From Sympetrum striolatum (Eukaryota > Arthropoda > Insecta > Odonata > Libellulidae): a DNA stretch of 64,000 nt. Positions 1-12,452 of the stretch are shown here, in pieces. The position numbers and the translations under genes were made by a program. The stretch spans positions 72,578,113 to 72,642,112 of the forward strand of contig OX388352.1 of NCBI GenBank assembly GCA_947579665.1, given 5' to 3'. Numbering within the stretch: the stretch's first letter is position 1; each line of letters begins with the position of its first letter. The notes below the pieces were generated by a model, which made no database searches, was not told the DNA's origin, and saw nothing but the letters and a program-made list of their open reading frames with translations.

Positions 1-1479
1 TGAAACATTATTATTCTTAATTTGTGGACGTTTGTAAATGTTGGGGCCAAGCAGAATAAATGTAGTTGGAAAAATATTTGGTAAAATCTTAGAAATATCA
101 GCAAAACATGTATCAGAAATATTTTTTTTTCAGTTGGTATGCATGATATGATATGGTTCAAATTTCACACTTGGTACTTAATAATGAATTAATTTCTAGA
201 TCGGCAATCAAAAAAATATATTTATTAGATAATAATTTACATTAATTTATTGTAAATATGATAACACTGCTTAAATTTCAAACTTTTCAGTATTTATGAA
301 AGAAAATTTGGAACACGGCTGTTAATGAAATGGAGGTCAAGGCTCTGTACAGAATGATATAATTGCATCTCACCAATGACCCACGCTGGGTTAAGAATAA
401 TAAACAATAAGTTCACATAAAAAGAAAATATCCTGAAGGAATTTCAACAGGAATTAAAACGTTAGATACATTTGAAAAACAGATGACTCCCTTCCTTGCA
501 ATAACAACACCACATGAAATCAGCATACAAGTTAAATGCTGGATATTGCCAAGGTAAAGATCAAAATTTTCAGTCATAAATCTGCATAAAAATTCAGTTA
601 TAAGATAAAGTATAAATGAGAAGTAGAAACAAAGGTTGTATAAATGAATCAATTAATTTGATAGTGTATGGTAAGTTACATAAAATAATCATTGATTTAA
701 GTGGATCATGTTTTTTCATCACTACCAAAAAGAAAAAACCTCAAAATATAATTTTATTTTCTTCACTTGAGCCTATAATTTTTCTGTAAATACTTTACGA
801 AAATGTCACTAACTGTTAAGTTGTGGTCTATGTCTCTATTTCATTCAATATTTCCTACACATTTTAAAAGTTTTCCACATCCTCCTTCTCTTTCTTGATG
901 TTTTCCTTTTACTTTTATGTGTATAGACAAGGGTTAAAGTCCCGATAAAGCCTAAACTAATCATACTCTAATGAGGATATGTATGAATATTATTCAGATA
1001 TAAAATTGTATATTTTGTATGTATAAAAGATGAGAATGTTTGCAAAAAATGTAATAAAATAGTCACATGTAAAGGGTTTAATGATGTTAACTGACTTCAT
1101 AAATTCCAGAATTAAACTCTCAAGAAATTTGATATCTGTTATAAATTAGTTAATATAAAAAACAGCAAAAACATCTTTATGCTGGATATCATAGCATAAC
1201 TAATCATTTCTTAAAATTTAGTGCTACCTAATGCAATCAATTTCAACTTGAAGTATAGGTAACAGTAGATAATTTAAAATACTGAGATTCCTTCTGAAGT
1301 TTGCGCCTTAATGTTAGCCAGATTCTAATGCAAAAGATTTCTATACGAATGTATTGAAATCTATTGTAGTTAATCTCGTAATTTACAGCATGACTTTATT
1401 TATTATAAGAAGGAAAAGAAATATTTTCAATAAGAAATGACATCAGAAACATTGTATTTGTGGATAACCTCTAAGTTAC
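1..1479. other. AT-rich non-coding DNA at left edge
   Basis: I see no convincing coding exon, RNA gene or intact repeat here. If the exon at 1480-1567 is genuine, this is the downstream intron of that minus-strand gene: a gtaact donor lies at 1479-1474 on the minus strand. The longest open stretch, 413-652 minus, has no domain and no splice context. Confidence 0.4.
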
Positions 1480-1567
1480 CTGAGCTATAAGAGTCTGTGG
1501 AGGATGCTGACAACGATCTACTGCGATATCTGCTAGATTTCTTCAATGCGCTTGAGGTCTTCACGTC
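1480..1567 (-). CDS. Probable internal exon encoding an Arg/Ser-rich segment
   Basis: Read on the minus strand, a pyrimidine-rich stretch ending ttacttgcag precedes this segment and gtaact follows it. Those are good acceptor and donor sites. The 88-nt exon reads as 29 codons plus one base, starting D-V-K-T-S-S and containing a basic Ser/Arg run (KKSSRYRSRS) followed by a Ser-rich acidic tail. Such runs occur in SR-related nuclear and splicing proteins, but the segment is too short to assign a family. It may belong to the gene whose first exons lie at 21478-21573 and 19017-19061, since all are on the same strand and phase-compatible. Nothing in the sequence proves the link. It could instead belong to a gene that continues left of the window. 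Confidence 0.5.
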
Positions 1568-4500
1568 CTGCAAGTAATTTAGTAATGTATGAGAATAGCC
1601 TTCTGACATTTAATTAAAGAACATTCAACAGTATCATTCCAAGTTGTAAAATTGACTTAAATATAATATGTTAATAAGTTTAATTTCAAATAGTAAAATA
1701 TAAGCATTCCTTTTAATAAAATGAAATACTTCAACTTATAATACATCCAAAATTATGAATTTCTACACAAATTCACTGACCAACCCAAACTGTAACATAA
1801 AAACTACCTTAATCATGAACAAGCCATCTACGAGCATACAAGAAAAATTTAAAAGCAGAAGAGGAGTAATATAAAAAAGCCAATTTAAAATATGAAAATA
1901 TATCAGAGCATAAGAGGCAACCTTAGCAAGTCCCAGATATTAAAAGAGCAATAGATTAGAGCAAGAGCAATACATTCCACATAGGTCATTAAGTAGTTCA
2001 AGAATTTTTCAAGAGGATACATATAAAGCATTCCTTCTGGAGCTTACACACTTAACCCAACTGCCACTTGGTATAATTGAGCCATTCAATCATCCATCCA
2101 TATGCAACCTTAAAGTTCTTGTACCATATTGCAAATAATAAAAAGTTAATTATGGAAGGATTATTTAATCCTCTTAGTGCTGATCTGTTTCCAGGGGTAC
2201 TAGCGAAAAGTGTGGATGGAAAATTAGTAAAATGTAGCAGTTTAGGAAAAAGATATTCTGAAGTTGTTAATTTAGTTATCCAGATGCAGTTTTTAAAATT
2301 TTACTTAATTTGAATCACATAATAGTGATCCAATTCTTCTGAAAATAAACGAATTTTTTACAGTATTACAAAGTTTAACAATATTTTTATTTTCACACTC
2401 AATCGTAATATATTAAAAAAACATTTACTATTGAAAACGCTATTTTTTATATGAGATATAACCAAGAGGACATCTGGAAAAAAACATAATTAAGAAAAAC
2501 TAGCAAATTACACAAATTTTTGTCAACCTCTGCATAGTCCCAGCTTACAACTTATTGGATAAAATAAGGAAATCCTCCCATATGATCAAGTTGTACATCT
2601 TCCCTTATGATTGAGTTACAAAAATATTGTGTAATTCGAGAGTTATTTATTTACAATTTTCTCAGATGTCTTTTTGTAGTCTCTCTTACAGAAAAATAGC
2701 AGCAGTATAGCAGCATTTTAATAACAATCTACCTAAGAGGCAATATATTGGCCCACCACACTTTCCGCCTGAGAAGCAAAAGCTGATACATCGGTCCACT
2801 GCACCAAGAGGGTTAACCCCTTATTTAGATATTCACCTTGGAAAACATAGCTACCTGGATCAGATATACTGTTTCTGGTTAAGTAATTGAATATGTGTAA
2901 AATATACTGAAATTTGATTCAAATGCATGGCCCAACACAAAGAGAGAATTAAATGTAGAAAGCATAAGCATACAAAGATAGAGTAACATATAGATAACAA
3001 GTGTCATATGAAAACTGGGTATATAAATTCATTAAAAAAGGTAACTAAGTGTAAACAATAATCTGTCCTATATTTAAATAATACAAATTTGAGATCATAT
3101 TTAGTTTTCATAGGTTAACTTTACAATTTTCATTAAAAATTAAAAACTATACAAAGCTGTAAACAGAATGATGTAAATGTAAAGAGATTTGGAATGAAAT
3201 TCTTTTGTAGATAATTTGGAAATACCTCTAATTTTAATAACTAATGTCAAACGAGGCAGAATTGGAATTTATACAGAATAGATTATTACTTTCATTTTTA
3301 TCAAAATAAAACATTTTTATAAATATTACAAATCTGAAATGGGAAGTTAAACTGTAACTTAACAAAATGGAAGCAGATGACAAGAATAAACCGAAATATT
3401 CTAAATGGAACCAAAATTATCCACAAATACATTACAAAAAGGTATCAATAACATTTCAATTGGATATTCAATTAAAAATACAAATTCTGTTAATTTACAT
3501 AGAATACATACTAGTATGAACTTATTTTTTCCCACAAAAACACAGAGCAAGAGAAATGTAAAATTCTGGTGGTAGGTAGGTAGGAAGGTGGTAGGTAGCT
3601 GTACCCACATTATGTGACGCTATCTACAAACAGAATTTTTCATTTGTCCTGCTTGGTGTTTCCATGGGAAAAATATGTATCTTTTTGAACATACTAGCAT
3701 AGTACATAAAATATGAAAAAAAATTTGACAACATGAACAGTTATTTAAAGGTAAAAAAAATAGAAGCAGTGTTATACATCAATGCATTAATATTATATTC
3801 ACCAAGAGTTAATGAAATTATTAGAGATACACAAATCTGAAGAACTTATGTCACACAATGATGCCTCTCCCACTAGGAAGAAGTACATAGCCGAACAATG
3901 TATGAGGCATTAAGCTAATGAAATCCATCTATAAACATGAAAATAAAGCTTTGCTTTATTAATTGATACATGATTGTTATCCTATAGTGTATGACCAGAC
4001 CAACAAAAAGGGCTTTGTCATTCACCCTACAAACTGCCGTTAGTATGTGGCAGAGGGTGCGCTATAACAAATACATCTATCTAGCTCTTTATCCTGATAG
4101 TTTCTCAGATAGCATTCAGAAAGAATGGTCAGAAGGAACAGTCTATGCCATAATTTCCTCGTAACGCTTGATTGATTTACTCTTAAGTTTGCCCTGGTTA
4201 TTTACTGGAATTTAATGTTGCCTACACCATCAATGAGATTTCTTGAAAACCCTCCATCAGAGTCCTAATCAAAATCCCAGAAGAGATTGAGTAAGAATAA
4301 ATAGTTCTTTTCTTTAACAGAGCTTTGCATCAGTTTTGGCTTTCACGCTGAATTTCGAATACTCTAGCTGGATGACAAACAATATCTAACTTTACCTTCT
4401 AGTTATCAATAGTAACACAAAGTAATAATGACACCCTGAAACTGGGTATAGTAAGAAAATTACATTAAAGGAATATGCTGAAGTCAAAGTTGCACACTAC

Positions 4501-7500
4501 AGCAAATGACTGCATGGACCTGATACAATATTTATTTTGTCCTGAAAGATACTGGCATCGTTCAGTGATGCAACCACCTCTTGGTACACAAGAAATGCCT
4601 ATATCATCGGCAAAATAATCTAACCAGGCTTTTAGATTTTTTAAATGGTTTTAAAGAACTTCAAAGGTTAATAATGTGATGTTCTTTTTGAGATTCCAAC
4701 AAGTTCCTGTTATATACCCCTTAAAAAATATCCATCCAGAAGCTTTTAATCAATTGCATAGCCCATCACTTTTAAAATAAACTAGAAGACAACTATGCTT
4801 TACTTATTATTTTGATATTTTTCCATCAGTAGTTGCCTTCAAAATCAATCAAAAATACAAATAGAAAATTTTACAGATAAACACTGCTATGCAACTGAAT
4901 ACTTCCACCCTTATAATCATGAAAATTTAAATATAAGGTAACAAAATCTCTGATAATAGAGCAATATCCAAAAGAAAGATATGCATTCAGGATTATTTAA
5001 TCATCAATAATATAAAAAATAATTTTCTAAACCTATAAGACAATGAAAAAGCGGACAGCAACACAATAAATCCTTAAACCTCCAAAATTAGCTATTGAAT
5101 TTTAACAAAAATAATTTATTTTTGGGCAGAGCCCTATTGCATGAAAGAAATACAAGATTCATCAAACAAATTTTTCAAAATAGTTATTGTATTTATGGAT
5201 ATCAATTCAAAATGTATCCCATGTAAGAAACACAATAACATGAAACCAGAAATGTCCATATTTGGAAGATTAATTATAGAGAAGGATTTTTCCTATTTTT
5301 CTTAACTAAGGAAAGGGTAAAGGGTAAATTTGCTTAAAAGAGCGTGCTCCCAGGAAAAATCACAAGGAAAAACGGACTTGATAAAAGTATCCTATACACC
5401 ACTTTGTGTTGCCGGTGCCTCAATGAGGTCTTGGCTGTGGACGATGCCGCATAGTCAGACTAAACCACACTTGCCCTTGCACACAAAGTTCCCAAAATGG
5501 CTTGTTGAAATGATCTGTCTCAGTAGCCTAGTGGTTAAGGCAGCCTCCCAGATAGAGAAAGATCCTGGGTTTGATTCCCGGCCCAGTCGGACTTTTTTCA
5601 AGTCCGATTTTCCTTGGGATTTCTTAACTAACCCAAATTTTGGAACCAATATTTATACTCAATTGGACCATAAACAATTCAACAATAACTTTCAGAAAAC
5701 AAACATTCAATATTCATGTTAAGCAGTAAGTGCATAGTTACCATGTAACATATAATTACTTTCATATTGTTATCATATAGTTGATATTAATACAACAACA
5801 ACATCAATGAATGCAGGAAAAATTAAATTCCACAGAGGTTATTTAAAGAACAATCTGGATTATGATTAACTTAATTGAATATTACATAACTACCAAACTT
5901 CTCTATGAAAATCATCTCAAAGCTTTATCATTATTAATTTAATTCATAACATTCTATACAGTTCTTGCCTTCTCATAGTATCAATCCCATTTTTCATGTG
6001 GAAGGAAATTAACAAGCAAGACTTACTGTAAGTGCTTTTATTACACAAAACATTACATTATCTGACATTAAAATAATGATAATATTAGGTCTTTTATAAT
6101 GACAATGGGAAAAACGTAGAGACTCCTAGGGTAGCCATGAATATAACTTTATGGTATTGGTCTGTTACTTAGAGATCATACTTGAAAAATTATGACATAA
6201 CAGAGTACTTTAAGTGTATAACATGAACAAAAATCTAGATTTTCCACTAACCAGGTGGGCGCTTCAAAAAAATAAGGCTACCATAGTACAACAGTTCCAT
6301 TTTGTTCAAAGAAATATTGAAGTTTCCTTCCAGCATGTCCTACATTCAAGTTGGCAAATGCCTCACCATCATCCTAAGGCTTCATGCTAATGCTACCAAT
6401 TTAACAACTTACTTGGGTTTCCTAAATTATTTCTCAAAACTATAAATAGGTACAATCACTACATTAGAGCAACCTATAATGGCATGCAGATACTACAAGT
6501 ATGATGCATATCCTCATAAAACAAAAATCATCAAACAAATTTTTAGAGCTTAGTGTTTCTAGGAAATTTACGAATTCAGGTAATACATATTCTTATTACA
6601 AGTTAAAGGATTAATTTTTGTCTAGTGAATTAAAACAGTCAATCAAAAAATTAAATATGGTAAGCTTATCCTTGTCTTACTCAGAATATATGTTATTGTT
6701 CAATACCTATATATTTGTGTGCTGAAATATCCAAATAAAAGATAACCCAAAAAGAGTTAGATAAAAACCATTATTTAAACACTAGAGTAGGTGGCATCCA
6801 AACAGGATGTTGCAAAAACTGTAAATGCACAGATCAGGTAAAAGATTAAGTGAATAAAAGTTATTGTATTGTGATGCTAAAAATGCAAGTATAAGTAATA
6901 TATCCACTTATATGCAAATATAAGTGGATCCTTCAGCAAGCTGTTTAAAGTAAGGTAGAAATAAAAGCAAGGCCAATTTTTCAGAAATAAATTACATTTA
7001 CTTTTCATTTTGCAAGCTAAGTAAGTCCAAGGAAACTTTTGTCACTTTTTAATTGATATTTAAAGATTAGGAAAACAAGATTCCTTAATTCCTTTATTAC
7101 ACAATTTACACTACCTCTTTCAAGGAGTTGTATCCCTAACATTATGTTGTGGAATATACTTTTTGTATGTAATTTGAACATATCTGCTAGTGAGTATTTT
7201 ATTTGAGTCTTTTAAAGTTTAGTATAAATATGGTATTTCTTTCAATTATCCTTGAAAGTATGGTAATATAATTCTTTTCAAAATTGTACTATGCATATAA
7301 CTACAAAAAGTTACCTAGTTCATTCATTATTTTCTCAATAACAAGTCCTCACTTAAGCAAATGCTGATACAACCAACACATTCTCTTTTAGATTTATTTG
7401 AATGGCTTTTCTTATCATTGCAAAAATCTTTCTACGAAATATCATCTTACAGTCTTAGCATGTCATAGCATCTTGATACATTGAGGAGCAGGTGTTTAAA

Positions 7501-8800
7501 TGCTTATTATGGAATAACAGAAGTCTCTGTAAGCATCCTGCAATGTTCTGCACTGTGGAACTATTTATACATGCAAATACAAATGTTTCATTTAATATTG
7601 ATTCATTGACTTCCTTAATTTTTTAAAATTTCCGATTGATGAATTAAGTTTGATGAATCCTAAGTTTCCTCTCTTTTTTCTTTACTGAGACGTTATCAAA
7701 AGCTATGGATGAAAAATTATCCAAAACATAAACAACAATTTTTTGTGCCCAATTATTTATTATTATATTAATAAGGACATTTATGAGATATTTCAATTTG
7801 CCCATCACATCTTTCATAGGCTAAACAATACACTAGTATTGTTTACTGGTATCAAACACTTTACCAAATTGAAAGAAATCTTTGCTACTTAGTTACAGAA
7901 GAATTACTTTTTTGAGGATTTCTTGTTGGGGTCCATTTCACATAAAACACAGTCCATGACAATTGAGGTTAACACTGAAATGTTGTCTCACACTAAGCAG
8001 TAATGCACATGTAGCATGGTTACAAAACTCAGATTTTCAGTAGTAAATCTTGCAGAAAAAAGGTCTATTGATGTCGAGTTTTGTACTCTATAATGTCTAT
8101 TATTTATGGGCATCTGAAACAAAACCACGTTACGAACCTTTTGTGTTCTCATTGATAGAGCCTATTTCATGATAACATAGATTTCAAAAGCTTTCTCAAT
8201 CATATCCCCAAAACATATTAATTCAATGTACTTCTTAGTATAATTAGTAAGTAGCCTTACAAGCTTCTAGCAGTCTAAATGCAAGCAGGAATACAATAGC
8301 ATAAAAATTTTTAAAATCCACTATTTTTTTTAAGGAATGAAGATGATCTACATGTATACATTAGTAATGACGTATTTTGTATGATATTAAGTCAAGTCAG
8401 TATTAAATTAGCAAAATGGCACTAAATATTAAATACTTAAGTGTAATTAATGTGAGAAAATTATAAGTTTAAATTTTCATTTGTGAATCATTTATTTTCA
8501 AATAATTATAAGAGATAATTTTACACAGACATGACAATGTATGAGAATTTTGAAGTTGAAAATACACATTGAATGAATTTATCTAGTAACTTCATCTATG
8601 CTAGCAGAGATCTTCTTTTACAGAAGTAACAAAAATTATAACAACACTAACTTAACAACTTTGAACACCTCAGAGTTAGAACAATACATACTAGAGACAT
8701 TATTTCAGAATTTTTACAGCACAAAATGTTTGGATTGCACACACTGTGAAACATTATGCTTGCAACAAGGAAAGGGACTTAACATGAAAAGTTTGGTACC
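1568..8800. other. Intron-like AT-rich stretch
   Basis: Apart from the SINE copy near 5.4-5.6 kb, I find no exon with both splice sites and coding character, no RNA gene and no intact transposon. Open frames (2077-2313, 3401-3610) are short, low in complexity and lack motifs. A faint tRNA-like stretch around 2740-2820 is too degraded to call. Confidence 0.35.
5385..5625 (+). repeat. tRNA-related SINE, copy 1 (plus)
   Basis: This copy has a pol III A-box-like segment (tagcctagtggttaaggc, about 5526) and a B-box-like segment (gggtttgattccc, about 5567), spaced as in a tRNA. It ends in a T-rich tail with tccttggga. About 110 bases upstream of the tRNA-like part are shared with copies at 9.05, 15.3 and 59.0 kb, including words such as caatgagg, tggac-atgccg and cccaaaatggc-tgtt. 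The short open frames across it on both strands are incidental. Confidence 0.75.
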
Positions 8801-8804
8801 TAAG

Positions 8805-8940
8805 GAAATTCCCAAGGAAGAATGGACATGAAAAAAGCTCTGGGACACAAACCTGGATCTCCCAATTGCCAGTCAGTTGTTCTCCATATTGATTAATGGG
8901 CCAGAACATTCTAACATGCCATTTGGGAGACTGCAAACTT
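8805..8940 (-). repeat. tRNA-related SINE, copy 2 (minus, truncated)
   Basis: Reverse-complemented, this reads cccaaatggcatgttagaa followed by a degraded tRNA-like part with a box-B remnant (ccaggtttgtgtccc) and the shared tccttggga tail. It lies about 100 bases from a plus-strand copy of the same family, so the two form an imperfect head-to-head pair. Confidence 0.6.
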
Positions 8941-9039
8941 TTGTGTGTTTTCTTCCTTGGGAGTTTTCTTAGACCGGCAAACTTTTGAGCTAAGTCACCT
9001 TTCCTTGTCGTTATCTATAAAGGGAGTCTACTTTTCACC

Positions 9040-9265
9040 TCTTCGTATGGCCTGTTCCTCTGTGAGGATATTGGCAGTGGACAACGCAACTTAGTTGGAC
9101 GAAACCACAATACACTGGCCTTCAAAGTCACCCTAACCACATGTTAGAACATTCTGGCTTGGTAGCTCAATTGGGAGAGCGACTGACCGGCAATCAGGAG
9201 ATCCTGGTTCAAGTTCCAGTCTTGTCAGAATTTTTTCATGTCTGTTATTCTTTGGGAATATGCTT
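9040..9265 (+). repeat. tRNA-related SINE, copy 3 (plus)
   Basis: This copy carries ggcttggtagctcaattggg (A-box-like, about 9160) and a box-B-like ctggttcaagttcc near 9202. The upstream module has tgaggatattggcagtggac, and the tail holds ctttggga. The tRNA-like part is well preserved, with 'tcaattgggagagcgactgaccgg'-type geometry, but no closed cloverleaf can be drawn by eye. It is a SINE head, not a tRNA gene. Confidence 0.7.
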
Positions 9266-10839
9266 GCAGCTTACATTGATATGTACCTTATTTGTTTCAT
9301 GCTGAAGAAGCCTCTCTTGCATGTAACTCATTTGCCATAACTTGACATCCTTTAACTACAACTAATTGTGCAACTAGAACTTAATCATTACAGTAAGTAG
9401 GGGAGATGAAGTTTAATCTGAGGAGAACCACTTTTTTCTACAACAGCCCAACCTTAACGGTCTCAAATATCACTTCCAGTAACCACAAAATTGCCAAGTT
9501 TCACTTAAGGTCAAGAAATTCCTCTAATTGCTATACTTAAATATCTATGAATATTTAGTCTGCTGATGAATTGCTTTATGAAATTCTCAAATTATTTGTT
9601 CTCAAAGAGTAAAATATCTGAAAAGTAAATAGCTAAAATGAATAAAATACAATGACATCAATCTCGTATATTCAATATGATTTAGCCTGACTTGGTGGAA
9701 TTCCATAGAGAAGAAATAAAAATGCTAAGTATTATTTAAGTACCACTTGTGGTATATATCCTATTAGTTGTGAAACACTGCTCTACAGAATTGCAAACTA
9801 GAGTGTTTCTGTTACAATCTACAAAAATGATTGCTGAACAAATTTCACTCGAGAAAAATTTCTAAATCCAGATACTTTGGAAAATATTGCCACTTCATTG
9901 CATCATCAGCATAACTCTGAATAATATGTTGAAATTTACTCTAGCCACATTTAACAACTGAAAGAAAACCGATAGTGCCTAACATTTAACTCTGCAACAT
10001 TATAATAAAGAATAACATGAAACTAGACCTCTTTCTGTACAATTGTTTGATATTGATAGTTATAGCTTTTGAAATTCAAATATACTTGAGCAGAAAAGGA
10101 TAATGCCACTAAAAAAGTGAAACTCAGTTGTAAAGAAGAAATGCAAGAAACCAGGTAGGTTTTTGAAGATGTGAGAAGGAATCATCAAGCACAAAACAGC
10201 AAAATATCATCATTAGAATTGTATGGTGGAAAACTGATGGGGTATGAGGAAAAGAGAAACTTAAGATAAAAAATGCCAAGCACTGGAGAGGGTGAGTAAT
10301 GCCCCATATCTTTGACGAATGGAAATATCAAACTGCGTTTCTATATAGTGAGGGATGAGCAACACCATTAATTGACATACTTGATTCTGGATACTGAATG
10401 ACAGTTAGTAAGCTGTCCACATCTACCAAGTTCATCCATAAAGGACAGATATTCATTAGGATATCCACAAGTTTGCAACCATGGAAGTTATTATAAGACA
10501 TAATTCATATTTGAATGATGAGTATTTCAGAAGTGAACATTCCCAGAGGAAGGAAAAAGGAAGATCAAAGAATAATTTGACAGATAGAATGATCAAAATG
10601 ATTTTTAGGTTAAGAGGAAATTAATAGGGCAGTAGAGAATAAAAAATCTTAGCAGCAACAAGGTGTAGCCTTCAGAAATCAATAAAAACAACCAAAATAG
10701 ATGACTGTTTTATCATCTTTTATATTTTTCAAACAATACCAAATCTGAAGCAATGAGGAGCTATGCAAGCATTTGTTTTTACAAATTGGGCGAATTGAAA
10801 GATACTTAAGTTTTTCAAAAGATATGGCCAACCAAAGTA

Positions 10840-12452
10840 CCGTATTTTCTGGTAAATAACACGCACCTACTAGATAACACGCATATTAAAAATCTCTTCA
10901 CTGTGAGAAATGTATAGATAACACGCATTTCAAAAATTTCTTCTCTGTGATTTATGTATTGATAACGCGCATTTCAAATTTGTACTATTCTTCATAAAGG
11001 GCTTTAAAGATCGTTATGATGCTGTTTACGCCGCAGCAAAATTATTATAACTACCTTTCTATGCCCAAATGAACTAGGAAATAAACAATTTTGAAAGTGG
11101 TATCGAAGGTATTTCAATAGTACCTAATTATATTTATTATTGTAAGGCCATGGAAGAAAGAAAAGCAAAAACACGCAAATCGTACACGGCTCAATTTAAG
11201 CTGGAAGTTATTCAGTTTGCAAAAGTTTATGGAAATCGTGCAGCAGGGAGAAAATTCAATGTAAATGAAGCTAGTGTGAGAGAGTGGCGAAAGAATGAGG
11301 AGGTTTTTAAGAAACTGCATCGTGGAAAATGACTCATGCGCTACAGAACGTGTTTCTGGCCAACACTCGAAAAAGAACTTTACGACTGAACTACTCGTGA
11401 ACGATCAAGAGGAATAAGACTATCAACAACTAGAATTTTACTTCAAGCAAAGCAAATTGCACGAGAGAAAAACATAATTGACTTCAAAGCATATCCCTCT
11501 TGGGGATTCCGGTTCATGATGAGAAATAATTTAAGTGTTCGTGCCTCGACAAGCATTGGTCAGAAACTACCTGTAGATTGGGGGACCAAGGTGATATCAT
11601 TTAGACAGTTTTTGAAAGAGTGCATTTTCGAAGTGGAAGAAATGCATGTGTGTAATATGGATGAGGTCCCAGTAAGTTTTGACCTTCCAACTGCAATGAC
11701 TGTGAATCTTGAAGGTGCAAAGGAAGTGTCCATTACTACGACAGGACACGAAAAGTCAAATTTTACAATTGTATTGTGCATAACGTCAGATGGTTGCAAG
11801 CTATCTCCTATGGTGATATTTGAGAGGAAAACAATTCCAAAGAGGCGTTTTTCGAAAGACCTTATTGTTACCGCAAATGAAAAAGGATGGATATATAAAG
11901 AAATGCTGAAGACCTGGTTAGATAATGTTTGGAAAAAACATAAACATGCTTTCTTCAGCCCCAAATCTGTTTTCATTATGGATGCATGTCGAGCCCATTC
12001 AGTGCCCGAAGTAAAGAAATTGGTCAACAAATACTCCAAGGTAGCAATTATACCTGGTGGACTGACGAAGAAACTTCAACCCCTTGATTTAACGGTGAAT
12101 AAATCCTTCAAATCAAAACTTCGAGCTAGTTTTAATGCAATTCTTGAACTAATTACTTAAGTTTCCTTTTTTATGCTTTCCTCCTATGTGTTATGCAGAC
12201 AATGTTTTTTCACCACAGTAATGTTTTGCAATAATTACTCATTTCGAAATTAATTATATAATTACATTAACATTTACAATATGTTGGTTATAATAAAATT
12301 GCCCTAGTAAGTGAGTATTGTTTAGTCATTTGTTTCCGAGTTCAATATTCAATTAAACAAGATTTTCCATTGTATATCACGCACTATAATTTTTATCATT
12401 TTTCTATATTTTTTGTATAGATAACACGCGGGTTATCTACCAGAAAATACGG
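10840..12452 (+). mobile_element. Tigger/pogo-type DNA transposon with decayed transposase
   Basis: The termini are inverted repeats: the left end begins CCGTATTTTCTGGTAAATAA and the right end, reverse-complemented, begins CCGTATTTTCTGGTAGATAA. Both are flanked by TA (10838-10839 and 12453-12454), the tc1/mariner/pogo target duplication. The left subterminal region repeats GATAACACGCAT-like words three to four times (about 10873-10975), possible transposase-binding sites. The single gene inside (11150-12160) is interrupted by two in-frame TGA codons. At 1.6 kb with intact ends it could still be mobilised by a related source. It lies inside the presumed intron of the left-hand minus-strand gene, in the opposite orientation. 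Confidence 0.9.
11150..12160 (+). pseudogene. Tigger/pogo-family transposase, two in-frame stops
   Basis: One reading frame runs from the ATG at 11150 to the TAA at 12158-12160, broken by TGA at 11330-11332 and 11387-11389. The N-terminus (about residues 8-55) looks like a Brinker/CENP-B-type helix-turn-helix: YTAQFKLEVI, then GNRAAGRKFNV and VREWRK. After the stops the frame continues with the CENP-B-like second helix region (RLSTTRI, AKQIAREKNI) and the DDE/DDD catalytic core: first Asp in NMDEVP, second in FIMDACRAH, third in LQPLDLTVNKSFK. The C-terminus ends soon after the third Asp, shorter than typical family members. The enzyme would cut and paste DNA at TA sites. The frame is otherwise open, so decay seems recent. 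Both stops being TGA fits CGA or TGG decay better than recoding, though that is inference. Confidence 0.85.

Noticed and set aside
5330..5722. 130-codon plus frame and its minus counterpart
   Set aside because: They span a SINE copy; the protein shows no domain and the repeat recurs elsewhere without the frame.
9155..9225. Possible functional tRNA gene
   Set aside because: A- and B-box-like elements are present but the acceptor stem does not pair, and the flanks belong to a repeat family. The same applies to 23880-23960, 32165-32239, 43655-43740 and 59125-59205.
11560..12039. 159-codon minus-strand frame
   Set aside because: It is antisense to the recognisable Tigger transposase core.
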